A DNA stretch of 41,972 nucleotides from Gammaproteobacteria bacterium (GCA_030429005.1 JAUIDP010000023.1:1-41972), one strand, 5' to 3'; counted from the stretch's first letter, positions 8,992 to 17,444 are shown. Made by a program: numbers and translations. Notes: generated by a model not told the origin, from the letters alone.

Positions 8992-9890
8992 GCCAGGCCG
9001 GGCAACTCGCCAGCCCGTTGTTGCGGCTGTTTGCCGGCGCCATCTGCATCAGTTTTTCAGCCGTCTGGGTGCGCCTCAGCAGCGTGTCGCCAACGACCAG
9101 CGGCTTCTACCGCCTGGCGATCGGCGGTGCGGCCTTGTTGCTGGTCCTGCTGGTCACGAAGCGGCGCTTCGAGTTGTCGCAGCGGGCCTGGCTGATTCTC
9201 GCCGCCGGTACCGTGTTCTTCGCACTGGATATCTGGTTTTTCCATGTCAGCATCGTCATCGTCGGGCCCGGCCTCAGCACGATGCTGTCGAACTTCCAGG
9301 TGTTCTTCATGATGCTCGGTGGCGTACTGTTTCTCGGCCAGAAACCGCGGCTGGTACAGGTCATCGCAATCCCGCTGGCGCTCGTCGGGCTGGGCATGAT
9401 CATCGGTTTCGACTGGAGCACACTGTCGGCCGAATACCGCTGGGGTGTCATCGCCGGGCTGCTGACGGCACTTTTCTATGCGGCGTACATGCTGATGATG
9501 CGTGCCGCGCGCCGGGACGCAGAAGACCCGTTGCCGGTGAGCGAGGTTGCTGTCGTTTCGATCGGCTCGGCTATCCTGCTCGGGGCATCGGCCTTCGTTG
9601 AAGGCGAGTCGCTGGCAATTCCAACGTTGATCGATGCACTGTGGATGGTGAACTATGGGGTCTTCTCACAGTGCCTCGGGCTGCTGCTGATCGCGAGCAG
9701 CCTGCGGCAGGTCACAACCACGCAAGCCGGCATCGCGTTGTTGCTGCAGCCGACGCTGAGTTTCGTCTGGGACGTGCTGTTCTTCGACCGGCCGATGACG
9801 ACCATCGAGATTCTTGGCGCGCTGTTGACGCTGGGCGCCATCTATCTCGGCGCACGCGGCCGCTCAAAGCAACCGAAGCCTGCCGGGTAG
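8988..9890 (+). CDS. EamA-family (DMT superfamily) transporter
   Basis: This is an inner-membrane drug/metabolite transporter built from two EamA repeats, about ten helices in 300 residues. Hydrophobic segments recur from LLRLFAGAICISF near residue 12 to IEILGALLTLGAIYLGARG near the end. Conserved small residues appear at the repeat junction (YRWGVIAGLLTALFYAAYML). The start is TTG at 8988, overlapping the M61 stop as TTGA; no in-frame ATG occurs before the third helix, so a non-ATG start is forced. Translational coupling is likely. Export of an amino acid or other metabolite is typical of the family, but the substrate is not readable here. Its end overlaps the convergent lipid kinase gene by 27 nt. 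Confidence 0.92.
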   Translation: MSQAGQLASPLLRLFAGAICISFSAVWVRLSSVSPTTSGFYRLAIGGAALLLVLLVTKRRFELSQRAWLILAAGTVFFALDIWFFHVSIVIVGPGLSTMLSNFQVFFMMLGGVLFLGQKPRLVQVIAIPLALVGLGMIIGFDWSTLSAEYRWGVIAGLLTALFYAAYMLMMRAARRDAEDPLPVSEVAVVSIGSAILLGASAFVEGESLAIPTLIDALWMVNYGVFSQCLGLLLIASSLRQVTTTQAGIALLLQPTLSFVWDVLFFDRPMTTIEILGALLTLGAIYLGARGRSKQPKPAG

Positions 9891-10763
9891 GATCTCGAAT
9901 TCAAAGTGCCGCTGCGGCGGCTGCATCTCGCCGTCGATGTGTGCTTCCACGTCGCGGCTGGCTGTGATGACGACCGACGTGACGAGCTCGTGGCTGACCT
10001 CGGGTTCATGCATATGCACGCCGCGCATCAGTTTCGGCAGCAGCGCGAGTATGCGCAGCCGCGAAACCGGTGCCGCGATCAGCAGGTCAAGTGCTGCATC
10101 GGCATTGTCGGCTGGCGGCGCGATATGGAACAGGCCACCGACCCAGGAACCGTTGCAGACCGTTGCGAGCGTGACCGGGCCTGTGAAGTGTACGCTGTTG
10201 CTGCGAACTTCCAGTTGCGGACTGGCCACGCCGCTGTAGAGACACCGCAACAACGCCACCAGGTAGACGAGGTTGCCGATCGGCCAGCGGATCGAACGGG
10301 CAACCCGGGTGACCCTGGCATCGAATCCGATGCCAACGCCGTTGGCGAAATAGCGTTCGTTCATGCGGCCGAGATCCACTGCGCGCGGCGCGTCGCCGTT
10401 GCGGAGTTTGCCAACCAGGGCCTCGGTGGCCTGCTGCCAGTCCGGCGCGATGCCGCAGGCCTTGGCAAAGTCGTTGCCGGTACCGCTGGGAATGACGCTG
10501 AACGTTACCGGTTTGCCGGCATGCTGAATCCCGTTGACGGCCTCATGCACGCTGCCGTCGCCACCAACGACGACGACATGGTTTGCGCCGGCAGTGACCT
10601 GCGCGGCGACCTGCTGCTCCATGTCGCCCACCGCGCGGCTGGCAAACACCTCGAGCGTAATGCCGGCGCGTTCAAAGTGTTGCTGAATTTGCGGCAAACG
10701 TCGGCCCGCACGGCCACGGCCGGCCGTCGGATTGATAAAAAGCGAAACTGGCTCGTCGGTCAT
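9864..10763 (-). CDS. Diacylglycerol kinase-fold lipid kinase (YegS/DagK type)
   Basis: This is an ATP-dependent lipid kinase, 299 residues. Family features seen: the N-terminal strand FINPTAGRGRAG, the nucleotide-binding GGDGSVHEAVNG (GGDGS in place of the common GGDGT), PSGTGNDFAKACG, and the DLGRMNERYFANGVGIGFDA segment that joins the two domains. The C-terminal beta-sandwich ends HIDGEMQPPQRHFEFEILPGRLRLL. No membrane helix is predicted, so it acts at the membrane surface. It may phosphorylate diacylglycerol or another lipid. The divergent neighbour, plsY, is also a phospholipid-synthesis gene, which suits a membrane-lipid role but does not prove a link. The ATG at 10763 starts MTDEPVSLFINP, as usual for the family. 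Confidence 0.9.
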   Translation of the reverse strand: MTDEPVSLFINPTAGRGRAGRRLPQIQQHFERAGITLEVFASRAVGDMEQQVAAQVTAGANHVVVVGGDGSVHEAVNGIQHAGKPVTFSVIPSGTGNDFAKACGIAPDWQQATEALVGKLRNGDAPRAVDLGRMNERYFANGVGIGFDARVTRVARSIRWPIGNLVYLVALLRCLYSGVASPQLEVRSNSVHFTGPVTLATVCNGSWVGGLFHIAPPADNADAALDLLIAAPVSRLRILALLPKLMRGVHMHEPEVSHELVTSVVITASRDVEAHIDGEMQPPQRHFEFEILPGRLRLL

Positions 10764-10833
10764 ATCCCCGCCGCGGAAAGCCGTTCCCCGATGCTACAAT
10801 GCTCTCGACAGCTCAGGCAAAACGGATTCACGC

Positions 10834-11505
10834 ATGCTCGAACTCGGCGTCAAGTTCCTGATCAGCTACTTCATTGGCTCGCTGATGGGCGCGATCATCA
10901 TTGGCCGCTTGCGCGGCGGCGTCGATATTCGGCAGATGGGCAGCGGCAATGCCGGTGGCACGAATGCACTACGTACCCAGGGCGTGGCGTTTGCGCTGGG
11001 GGTCGTCATCATCGATATCGGCAAGGGCTTTGTCGGCGCCGGCATCGTGCCCGGACTGGATATCCCGTACGTCGGCATCGACCCGGCGGTCTCTCGCACG
11101 TGGCTGACGATGAGCTGCGCGACGGCAGCGGTTTTCGGTCATGTCTGGCCGATCTTCCATCGCTTTCGCGGCGGCAAGGGCGCGGCCACCTATGTCGGTA
11201 CGCTGGCGGCAATCAATCCCAGCCTGATCATTCCGTTGCTGGTCGTCTGGGTCGTCGTGTTGTTGCTCAGTGGCTACGTGGGACTGGCAACAATGGCTGC
11301 GGCTGTGGCGTTGCCGGTCTGGGTGGGCGTCAACCTGATGCCGGGCCATGATCCGCTGTTCATGTATACGGCCCTGATCGCCATCTGCATCATGATCTGG
11401 CATCGCTCGAACATCCAGCGCATGCGGGATGGCACCGAACACCGCAACTACAGCCTGATGATTCTGGGTCGCAAGGGGCAGGCCGACGACGATGACCCGT
11501 CTTGA
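10834..11505 (+). CDS. plsY: Glycerol-3-phosphate acyltransferase PlsY
   Basis: PlsY transfers the acyl group from acyl-phosphate to sn-glycerol-3-phosphate, making lysophosphatidic acid at the inner membrane. The 223-residue protein has several membrane helices and the family motifs: FLISYFIGSLMGAIIIGRL at the N-terminus, MGSGNAGGTNALRTQG (phosphate binding, about 32-47), VFGHVWPIFHRFRGGKGAAT (about 100-119) and the C-terminal RHRSN-like HRSNIQRMRDGTEHR. The ATG at 10834 gives the normal family N-terminus; a longer frame upstream overlaps the divergent kinase start and has no family match. The C-terminal coding region overlaps birA by 14 nt, so the pair is cotranscribed. Confidence 0.96.
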   Translation: MLELGVKFLISYFIGSLMGAIIIGRLRGGVDIRQMGSGNAGGTNALRTQGVAFALGVVIIDIGKGFVGAGIVPGLDIPYVGIDPAVSRTWLTMSCATAAVFGHVWPIFHRFRGGKGAATYVGTLAAINPSLIIPLLVVWVVVLLLSGYVGLATMAAAVALPVWVGVNLMPGHDPLFMYTALIAICIMIWHRSNIQRMRDGTEHRNYSLMILGRKGQADDDDPS

Positions 11506-12304
11506 TGCCGGGCTGATTCGGCAGGCCATTGCCGCCGACACCAAGGCGCGGCTGGACAAGCTGGAAGTGTTCGGCAGCATCGCATCGACGAACACCTACC
11601 TGATGTCACAGCCAGCTCCTGCTGCCGGGCGCTTTCGGGTCGCCATCGCGGACCACCAGACTTCCGGCCGCGGCCGGCACTACCGACGCTGGCTGTCGCC
11701 GCCGGGCGCCGGCCTGTACCTGTCGCTTGCCTACTCGTTCGAACAACAGCCGGAGAACGTGTCCAGCCTGACGCTGGCGATCGGTGTCGGTGTTGTCGAC
11801 GCACTGAAAAATCTCGGGATCACCGGCATCAGTCTCAAGTGGCCGAACGACATCGTTGCGCAGGATGGCAAGCTCGGCGGCATTCTCACCGAGATGCAGT
11901 CGCGACCGCAGCAGGGAATGACAGTCGTGACCGGCATCGGCCTGAATCTCGCGTTGCCGGAAGACATCGAACGGCAGATCGAATCAGACTGGGCCGCACG
12001 GGCTGTCGACCTGGCAACCATTTGCGACGAGCTGCCGCCGCCACTGCAGATCGCGGCAGCGCTGCTGGACGAGGTGTTGCTCGTCATGCGCAAGTTCGAA
12101 GCCTATGGCTTCGCCGGTTTCGTCGAGCACTGGTGCGAGTACGACTGGTTGAACAAGCGCAACGTCATTGTCGACCAGCCGGACAGGCAGGTGTCGGGCA
12201 TCGCCTCCGGCGTCGACCAGGACGGTGCGCTGCTGGTTGAAACCGGGAACGGCAATGTACGGGTCGTCTCGGGGTCGGTCACGGTGGCTGGACTGGCAGC
12301 CTGA
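11492..12304 (+). CDS. birA: Biotin-[acetyl-CoA carboxylase] ligase, no DNA-binding domain
   Basis: This enzyme activates biotin as biotinyl-AMP and attaches it to the carrier protein of acetyl-CoA carboxylase. The 270 residues include SIASTNTYL, the adenylate-binding QTSGRGRHYRRWLSPPGAGL (about 56-75), the biotin-site LKWPNDIVAQDGKLGGIL (about 113-130) and GIGLNLALP. A C-terminal SH3-like domain ends in SGSVTVAGL. There is no N-terminal helix-turn-helix, so unlike E. coli BirA it should not act as the bio repressor. It overlaps plsY by 14 nt, linking two steps of membrane-lipid supply. The coaX gene that often follows birA is absent. Confidence 0.95.
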   Translation: MTRLDAGLIRQAIAADTKARLDKLEVFGSIASTNTYLMSQPAPAAGRFRVAIADHQTSGRGRHYRRWLSPPGAGLYLSLAYSFEQQPENVSSLTLAIGVGVVDALKNLGITGISLKWPNDIVAQDGKLGGILTEMQSRPQQGMTVVTGIGLNLALPEDIERQIESDWAARAVDLATICDELPPPLQIAAALLDEVLLVMRKFEAYGFAGFVEHWCEYDWLNKRNVIVDQPDRQVSGIASGVDQDGALLVETGNGNVRVVSGSVTVAGLAA

Positions 12305-12326
12305 ATAAGTTGAGAATGCTGTCGCA

Positions 12327-13010
12327 ATGAGAAACCTCCTGCTCCTGCTATTGCTCGCGAATATCCTCTATTTCGTCTGGGGATCGTTTGTGCGTGACAA
12401 TGGCGAACCGGGTGTGGCGATCGTATCCGAGTCGGACCTCGGGCCGCCGTTGACGGTTGCCGAAGCGGCGGAAGCAGAGGAGGTCGAGAGTGTGGGTGCC
12501 GTGCTGGACTCGGGTGAGCCGTCCGCACTGGAAGCCGTCGTTGGCCGCTCCTGCGTCACGATTGGCCCGTTCCGGGCGAATACCGACGCGGACACCGCGC
12601 TGACCGAGTATGCCGGCGAAGGCATGCCGACGGCGCTGCGCTCGGCGCACGGAGAGATTTTCGTCGGGCACTGGGTGCAGATCCGCAAAATCGCGGACAA
12701 CCTGACGGCCAACGAGATGCTCGAGAAGCTGCACGGTGGCGGCCTCACCGATGCCTACCTCGTGACCAGCGAGGAAGACGGCCTGTACATTTCGCTGGGC
12801 CTGTTCGGCGACGAAAGCCGCGCGGAGAAGGTGGAACTGCAGGCCAAATCGCTCGAATTGCCGGCGGATATCATCCCGAAGACCCGCGAGGGTACGATGT
12901 TCTTCGTCGATATCGCCTTGCCGCCGGGCCGGGGCGCTGGCGCCATGATCGAGAAGTACGGCGAGTCCAAGGTCCTGTTGCGGGATGCCGCGACCTGCCC
13001 GGAACCATAG
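12327..13010 (+). CDS. SPOR-domain membrane protein
   Basis: This is a bitopic inner-membrane protein with a periplasmic SPOR domain, a fold that binds denuded glycan strands of peptidoglycan, often at the septum. The 227 residues start with a single anchor MRNLLLLLLLANILYFVWG. An acidic linker follows (about 25-70), then a SPOR-like domain from about CVTIGPFRANTDADTAL to GLYISLGLFGDESRAEK. The C-terminal part (IIPKTREGTMFFVDIALPPG) extends beyond a standard SPOR unit. It follows birA by 22 nt and precedes tRNA-Thr; SPOR genes occur near birA and the tRNA-tuf cluster in many gammaproteobacteria. The binding role is inferred from the family. Confidence 0.8.
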   Translation: MRNLLLLLLLANILYFVWGSFVRDNGEPGVAIVSESDLGPPLTVAEAAEAEEVESVGAVLDSGEPSALEAVVGRSCVTIGPFRANTDADTALTEYAGEGMPTALRSAHGEIFVGHWVQIRKIADNLTANEMLEKLHGGGLTDAYLVTSEEDGLYISLGLFGDESRAEKVELQAKSLELPADIIPKTREGTMFFVDIALPPGRGAGAMIEKYGESKVLLRDAATCPEP

Positions 13011-13029
13011 CAAAACCGGGCCTTTGCCC

Positions 13030-13058
13030 TTGTCAGGCCGCCCGGATTGGCGAATAAT
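13030..13058 (+). promoter_or_regulatory. Promoter of tRNA-Thr(TGT)
   Basis: TTGTCA (13030-13035) and AATAAT (13053-13058) are spaced by exactly 17 nt, followed by a GC-containing discriminator and the tRNA 22 nt later. Each box matches consensus at five of six positions, and the spacing is typical of stable-RNA promoters. Confidence 0.65.
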
Positions 13059-13080
13059 TCGCCACCCTGCTTCCAGCAAT

Positions 13081-13156
13081 GCCGGTATAGCTCAGTTGGT
13101 AGAGCAACTGATTTGTAATCAGTAGGTCCCGAGTTCGACTCTTGGTGCCGGCACCA
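13081..13156 (+). tRNA. thrU: tRNA-Thr (anticodon TGT)
   Basis: The gene is 76 nt with encoded CCA. The acceptor stem pairs GCCGGTA with TGCCGGC (one G-T pair), the anticodon stem ACTGA/TCAGT encloses TTTGTAA, and the T arm GAGTTCGACTC is intact. In E. coli this isoacceptor (thrU) heads the thrU-tyrU-glyT-thrT-tufB operon. Here the other members lie about 27.8 kb downstream (from 40993), so it stands alone behind its own promoter. Confidence 0.96.
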
Positions 13157-13165
13157 TAAACTATA

Positions 13166-13177
13166 GCGCCTAGGCGC
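13166..13177. repeat. 12-bp perfect palindrome just after tRNA-Thr
   Basis: GCGCCTAGGCGC is fully self-complementary and begins 9 nt after the tRNA CCA end. No T tract follows, so it is not a standard terminator. It could still help 3' end processing, or mark the rearrangement junction suspected here. Confidence 0.5.
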
Positions 13178-13204
13178 CAGCTGATAGAATCCGGATTTTG
13201 GAGC

Positions 13205-13402
13205 TCGCCGCCTGATGCAAGCGACGCGCTGATCTGTACTTTCGAATGTACGTTTTGCGAAGCTTGCGCAGACCAGAAGCTCGATCGAATTTGCCCAAAT
13301 TGCGGCGGGAACCTGGTCGAACGCCCCGTTCGTCCAGCAGCGTCACTGCAGCAGTATCCGCCGTCAGATAATCGAATACTCAAACCGGTGGGTTGCACGT
13401 AA
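13205..13402 (+). pseudogene. DUF1272 zinc-ribbon gene lacking its 5' end
   Basis: Reading from 13205 gives about 65 residues with the unmistakable DUF1272 core: PPDASDALICTFECTFC, then EACADQKLDRICPNCGGN and VERPVRPAA, ending at TAA 13400-13402. Intact members begin about 15 residues earlier with a MLELRPNCExCDxxLPPD-like segment holding the first zinc-binding cysteines. That part is missing: the frame is open back to the tRNA end at 13160 but contains no ATG, GTG or TTG in phase at a sensible place. A LEL reading (TTGGAGCTC at 13198-13206) exists in another frame, as if an internal piece were deleted with a frameshift. It lies within 50 nt of tRNA-Thr. I read it as a decayed remnant. Confidence 0.75.
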
Positions 13403-13533
13403 GAGACGATCCGCATCACATCTGAATTAGCTCCCTTAGCCGCCGTCAATACGATCTGTTGTATGCTGTCGCAAATAGACCCGCATGTGCTGGTTTTTAG
13501 TCCGCAACCAAAGTCGAAGCCAGGTTAAATTTA

Positions 13534-13917
13534 TTGAAAGCCAAATCGCTTCCAGACACGCCCGATGCGAAATCGCCCGCGGGTGCAGACATACGCTTCA
13601 TGATGGATGGCGCCACCGGCAACATGATCCACAGTACCGTGCCTCCGCATCAGACGAACAGGGCGACCGTACATCATACGGTCAGTGAGTTCTGGTACGT
13701 CCTCGAAGGTGAAGGCGAGATTTGGCGAAACAATGGCACGGACTCCAGTGTTACGAAGCTGGTCAAAGGAACTGCCATCGATATTCCGGTCGGAACCCGG
13801 TTTCAGTACAGGAATTCCGGAGCGAACGAACTGAAGTTTATTTGCATCGCAATGCCGCCGTGGCCTGGCGACAACGAGGCGACTTATGTTGACGGCGTCT
13901 GGGAATCCACCGTGTAA
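13534..13917 (+). CDS. Small cupin-domain protein
   Basis: This is a single-domain cupin of 127 residues, likely cytosolic. The first cupin motif is represented by HHTVSEFWYVLEGEGEIWR (about 47-65) and the second by IDIPVGTRFQYRNSG (about 83-97), followed by the conserved tail IAMPPWPGDNEATYVDGVWE. The first motif keeps one His pair and a Glu, enough to suggest metal binding. No substrate is evident. The start is TTG at 13534 with CAGG about 9 nt upstream; the frame is open a little further (to 13501) but has no ATG. It stands between the DUF1272 remnant and the convergent creA. Confidence 0.75.
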   Translation: MKAKSLPDTPDAKSPAGADIRFMMDGATGNMIHSTVPPHQTNRATVHHTVSEFWYVLEGEGEIWRNNGTDSSVTKLVKGTAIDIPVGTRFQYRNSGANELKFICIAMPPWPGDNEATYVDGVWESTV

Positions 13918-13938
13918 GTCCTTGCGCGACGCCACACC

Positions 13939-14472
13939 TCAATTAATATGATTCTTGCAGCGGCTCCCGGGTCCCGGGTTGGCCGGCAAGTATATCGGCA
14001 CAGCCGACACGGAGTTCTTCGGTGATCCTTCGAATACCCGGTCGCTGTAGACGAGGTAAACCAGCGAGTTCCTCTGCTCGTCACAATAACGAACGACCTG
14101 CAGTTCCTTGAATAGCAGAGACCGTCTCTCCTTGAAGACTTTCTCGCCGTTTCGCAGTTTGCCCTTGAAGTCGATCGGTCCAACCTGTCGGCAATCAATC
14201 GATGCATCTGATGTGTCTTCAGCGACCCCAACCGCACCTTTGACACCGCCTGTTTGCGCCCGGCTCAGGTAGCACGTGATGCCGTCGATATCAGGGTCGT
14301 CAAACGCCTCGATTCGGACGGTATCGTCCGGGGTCAGGAGTCGAAACCGGGTGTCAACCTTGCCGATCTCGTCGGCAGTGACGTCTGATCCCGGCCAGAC
14401 TCCAAACAGGAACGAAACACTGACGATCATCAGCAGAAGCAAGGCAAAAGCAAATTTCAGAAAACTCTTCAT
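13939..14472 (-). CDS. creA: CreA-family exported protein
   Basis: CreA (PF05981) is a widespread periplasmic protein of unknown molecular role. The 177 residues begin with a hydrophobic signal ([21 protein letters not shown]) that may be cleaved or act as an anchor. The body shows the family pattern [36 protein letters not shown] and [20 protein letters not shown], then SAVPIYLP near the C-terminus. Cysteines in TCYLS, DCRQV and YCDEQ could form disulfides in the periplasm. The ATG at 14472 is preferred because GAGAGGG lies just upstream; the longer start at 14541 would put a hydrophilic stretch before the signal. It is convergent with the cupin gene, 21 nt apart. Confidence 0.88.
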   Translation of the reverse strand: MKSFLKFAFALLLLMIVSVSFLFGVWPGSDVTADEIGKVDTRFRLLTPDDTVRIEAFDDPDIDGITCYLSRAQTGGVKGAVGVAEDTSDASIDCRQVGPIDFKGKLRNGEKVFKERRSLLFKELQVVRYCDEQRNSLVYLVYSDRVFEGSPKNSVSAVPIYLPANPGPGSRCKNHIN

Positions 14473-14797
14473 ATTGGCCCTCTCGTCTTCCGGCGCAGCC
14501 CAATCGCTAGGTACAGCCAAATAAAGCAATTCTCGTGCCAATCAGTCACGCACGCTTTTCCTGTCCTCGCCGGCGATTACGGTGGGCGAATCCCGCTACG
14601 CCACACGTCACTTGCCGTTGGGACCCTGGATGGGCGAACAGATGCCTGGTCTGTTACCAGGAAACGGGTTTCATACCGGTGCGTCGGCGCACCGATTTGG
14701 ACGGCCTTCAGTTACTGCGCAGGCGTGCGAGATTGTAAGAATTGCCAGCCACCGGTGAATTTTTCACAGGTCCGGCAAGCGGCGAACGAGACGCGGT
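14473..14797. other. 325-bp gap with no recognisable gene
   Basis: No supportable protein gene is seen between creA and the response regulator stop. The longest plus-strand frame here (14535-14738) has no recognisable domain and an Arg-rich, biased composition. A small perfect hairpin (stem CGGTGCG/CGCACCG, loop TCGG, 14677-14694) is present without a T tract. The 5' part must hold the creA promoter; I could not choose one with confidence. Confidence 0.5.
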
Positions 14798-15514
14798 CTA
14801 GTTCGAAAGCTTCCAGGCGCCGGGCACCAGGACGTAGCCCTTCGATCTCACGGTCTTGATGCGTACAGGCTCGCTGGAGTCGTCGCCGAGTTTCCGGCGT
14901 AGCGAGCTGATCTTGTTGTCAATCGAACGATCCAGGCCGTCGTACCGGTTCCCGGAAAGCTGTTGCGTGATTTCGTCGCGGCTCAGTATCTGGCCCGCCT
15001 TGCGAGCGAGTATGACGAGCAAGTCAAACTCCGCCGATGTAACGGAAACCGGGTCGCCGGCAAACCGGACAGTTCGCTCGAGGGTATCAATCTCCAGGTC
15101 GTCGAAGCCGAGTACGTCGTCAACGCTGTTCGCCTCGGTCTTTGCGTCGCCACGCCGCAGAAACGCTTTGACTTTCGCCAGCAACAACCTGGGCTTCACC
15201 GGCTTGATCAGGTAATCGTCTGCCCCGAGTTCAAGTCCGACTATCTGGTCAATTTCGTCTTCGCGTGCGGTGAACATGAGAATATAGCCGGAGTAGCTCG
15301 GCCGGACTTCGCGACATACAGTCAAGCCATCTTTGCCTGGCAACATGATGTCCAGAATCACCAGGTCGGGCTGCTCCCGCGTGATCGTCTCGACGGCGGT
15401 GTCACCGTTGTCGACAACTTCGACCTCGAATCCTTCGGTCTCCAGGTACTGCGACACGGCACTGGCAAGCGCTTTGTCATCCTCTACCAGGATTATTGAT
15501 GAGCCCTCGTTCAT
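14798..15514 (-). CDS. OmpR/RstA-type response regulator
   Basis: This is a two-component DNA-binding regulator of 238 residues. The receiver domain (about 5-118) has the acidic pair EDD at 11-13, the phospho-acceptor Asp55 in LVILDIMLPG, Thr82 and Lys104 in YLIKPVKP. A winged-helix output domain (about 135-235) contains VTSAEFDLLVILARKAGQIL, the recognition region RSIDNKISSLRRKLGDD and the wing KTVRSKGYVLVP. All activation residues are intact. The start lies 4 nt after the stop of the upstream kinase gene, so both are one operon. The order, kinase first, is less common. The overall form resembles RstA. A likely target is the divergent ompW-like gene, by position only. Confidence 0.93.
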   Translation of the reverse strand: MNEGSSIILVEDDKALASAVSQYLETEGFEVEVVDNGDTAVETITREQPDLVILDIMLPGKDGLTVCREVRPSYSGYILMFTAREDEIDQIVGLELGADDYLIKPVKPRLLLAKVKAFLRRGDAKTEANSVDDVLGFDDLEIDTLERTVRFAGDPVSVTSAEFDLLVILARKAGQILSRDEITQQLSGNRYDGLDRSIDNKISSLRRKLGDDSSEPVRIKTVRSKGYVLVPGAWKLSN

Positions 15515-15518
15515 CGTC

Positions 15519-17177
15519 TCATGTCCTCTCGTTTACCGGCCACCGCACCACGAACCTTGCACCGCCGGATGCGGCGTCCTCAACCCAGACCTCGCCTGCG
15601 TGCCAATCCACGATCTGTTTGACAATCGCGAGGCCAAGTCCGGTGCCTCCGGATTCGCGATTCCGGCTCTGGTCCTTGCGCACGAACGGCTCGAAAATCC
15701 TGGTGCGCTCCTGGTAGTCGACGCCCGGGCCATCGTCCTCAACAGCGATCTCACACTTTCCGTTGACACGGCGGGCGCTGACGACAATCGATGACTTGGC
15801 GAAGCGAATTGCGTTGCGCACGAGATTGCTGATGGCTCGGCTCATATGGTAGCGCTCAATCGACGCCTGTAGTTGCGCGTTGGTCACCGCTATCCGTATA
15901 TCCAGGCCGGATTCTCCCTCCAGCCAGTTCTTGCGCTCACTCGCCAGCCATTCGCGGATGTTGACGGTCTCCATCTCGAAATTCGGTTTTTCGCGGTCGA
16001 AACGTGCGTACTGCAACATCTCGGAGACCATTGTCTTCAACTCATCCACAGAGTCCTCGATCCGGCCGAGCTGCACGTTCCGCTCCTCGATGTTGTTGCT
16101 TTGCCTGGCGAGCTCGATATTGAATTCAATGCGTGAAATCGGTGTCCGCAACTCGTGGGAAACGGCGTTGATCAATGCCTTGTTGGACTCGACGAGTCCC
16201 TGGATCTTGCTCGCCATCTGGTTGAAGACCGCGATCAGGTGGTTAACGCGACTGCCACGAATCGTGTCCGCACGCATTGCGAAATTGCCCTGGCCGAACG
16301 CAGCGGTCGCTGTCGACAACTGATTCATCGACCGCCACGTGGGTGCGAGCCAGAGGCCCAGCGGAATCAGGAAGAAGATTCCCAACATCAACGAGTAACC
16401 GATCATGATCGGATAATAGCGGCGCAGCGTCGGGGGGCTGAATGGACCCAGCACCAACACGCTGTTGCCGACCTGTTTGTAGGCAAACTCGGCCGGGTAA
16501 TCCGCTGTTTCACTTTGTTCGGTGGCGACAGTGACAATTCGACCGCTGGCCAGGCTTCTCAGTTCGTCGGGCGCCAGTTCGATGTTGCCGGCGGGAACCA
16601 GCGTGACGGGGTATTCGAAGCCCCGGGCGATCGTCGCCACGGTCGCCGGCCACTCGTCCTCCGGTTTCCCGGCGAGGGCCATCTCGAGCATGGCAATGGT
16701 ACCCATGCTTCGGCGTTGCCCTTCGGCCACGAGGTGCGCGGCGGGTATCCCGGTTTCGAGAAATGCCAACACCTGTTCCTTGCCTGCCAGCAAATGGAAT
16801 ATTGAGTAGTCGGATGGGTCGCCAACCGCCTCGAAATGCTGCAACCGGGTCCGCTCATCCGGTGCAAGCCTGTTTGTGTCGAATTCAGTCAACGCCTGCA
16901 GCGCAACCTCGAAACCGAAGCGGTCTGCCAGCTCGGCAAGGCGTTGCTCTCTTTGTTCAGCGGGGAATGCATTGAGCTCCTGCGCCAGCAGGTTGATCGC
17001 TCCACCGTACAGGTATTCCACTTCCCAGCGCTGCGTCGACTCCAGCAGCGGTTTTTGCACGAGGGGAACGAACACCAGCAGGCCCACACCCACGGCAATC
17101 GCGAGCACGATGAGTGCCTGCAAAATGCTCCAGAGGAGCACGCGTCCGCCGGGTATTGGTTTGACTGGTTTCTTCAT
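15519..17177 (-). CDS. Membrane sensor histidine kinase (RstB-like)
   Basis: This is the partner kinase of the adjacent regulator. The 552 residues contain TM1 (about 14-38), a large periplasmic sensing region (about 40-255), TM2 (about 258-278), a HAMP linker, the H-box SHELRTPISRIEF with His341, the N-box RAISNLVRNAIRFA (Asn455), and the ATP-lid motifs DDGPGV (481-486) and GGTGLGLAI (510-518). The periplasmic part is not recognisably PAS or dCache and is the most likely place for signal specificity. The ATG at 17177 follows a CAGG and starts MKKPVKP, with Lys residues before TM1; a longer frame to 17333 lacks a plausible start site. It is divergent from an OmpW-like gene. Confidence 0.93.
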   Translation of the reverse strand: MKKPVKPIPGGRVLLWSILQALIVLAIAVGVGLLVFVPLVQKPLLESTQRWEVEYLYGGAINLLAQELNAFPAEQREQRLAELADRFGFEVALQALTEFDTNRLAPDERTRLQHFEAVGDPSDYSIFHLLAGKEQVLAFLETGIPAAHLVAEGQRRSMGTIAMLEMALAGKPEDEWPATVATIARGFEYPVTLVPAGNIELAPDELRSLASGRIVTVATEQSETADYPAEFAYKQVGNSVLVLGPFSPPTLRRYYPIMIGYSLMLGIFFLIPLGLWLAPTWRSMNQLSTATAAFGQGNFAMRADTIRGSRVNHLIAVFNQMASKIQGLVESNKALINAVSHELRTPISRIEFNIELARQSNNIEERNVQLGRIEDSVDELKTMVSEMLQYARFDREKPNFEMETVNIREWLASERKNWLEGESGLDIRIAVTNAQLQASIERYHMSRAISNLVRNAIRFAKSSIVVSARRVNGKCEIAVEDDGPGVDYQERTRIFEPFVRKDQSRNRESGGTGLGLAIVKQIVDWHAGEVWVEDAASGGARFVVRWPVNERT

Positions 17178-17271
17178 GATGCCTGCTGGTCCAACTGTTG
17201 CACCACAGTATGCCTGATCAAATTTCTCGAATTGTCCGGTTGTGTCAGGTTCTGTAAGCGCCCTCGCGCCT

Positions 17272-17293
17272 GGTTCACGGTAAACGGTGAACC
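17272..17293. repeat. Inverted repeat in the kinase/ompW divergent region
   Basis: GGTTCAC (17272-17278) and GTGAACC (17287-17293) form 7-bp arms around an 8-nt spacer. The repeat lies 95 bp upstream of the kinase start and about 150 bp upstream of the ompW-like start, where an operator for the adjacent regulator might be. It does not match the known E. coli RstA box, so the role is a guess. Confidence 0.45.
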
Positions 17294-17444
17294 TGGCAGT
17301 AAGCGGCAGGCAAGACCAGACAGACCGGGACATAGCGATACAAATCCGGAACGAACTTCCTGAGGCCCCTTCCTATGCTCTCCTCATCGGCGTCATCGCG
17401 GCGCCGCGTTTCTGACAACAAAGACCACTGATGAGGAAAAACCA

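Noticed and set aside
13485-13688. Alternative frame overlapping the cupin start
   Set aside because: It shares DNA with the cupin gene in another frame and has no domain.
14535-14738. 67-codon plus-strand frame in the 14.5-14.8 kb gap
   Set aside because: Arg-rich composition, no ribosome site and no family match.
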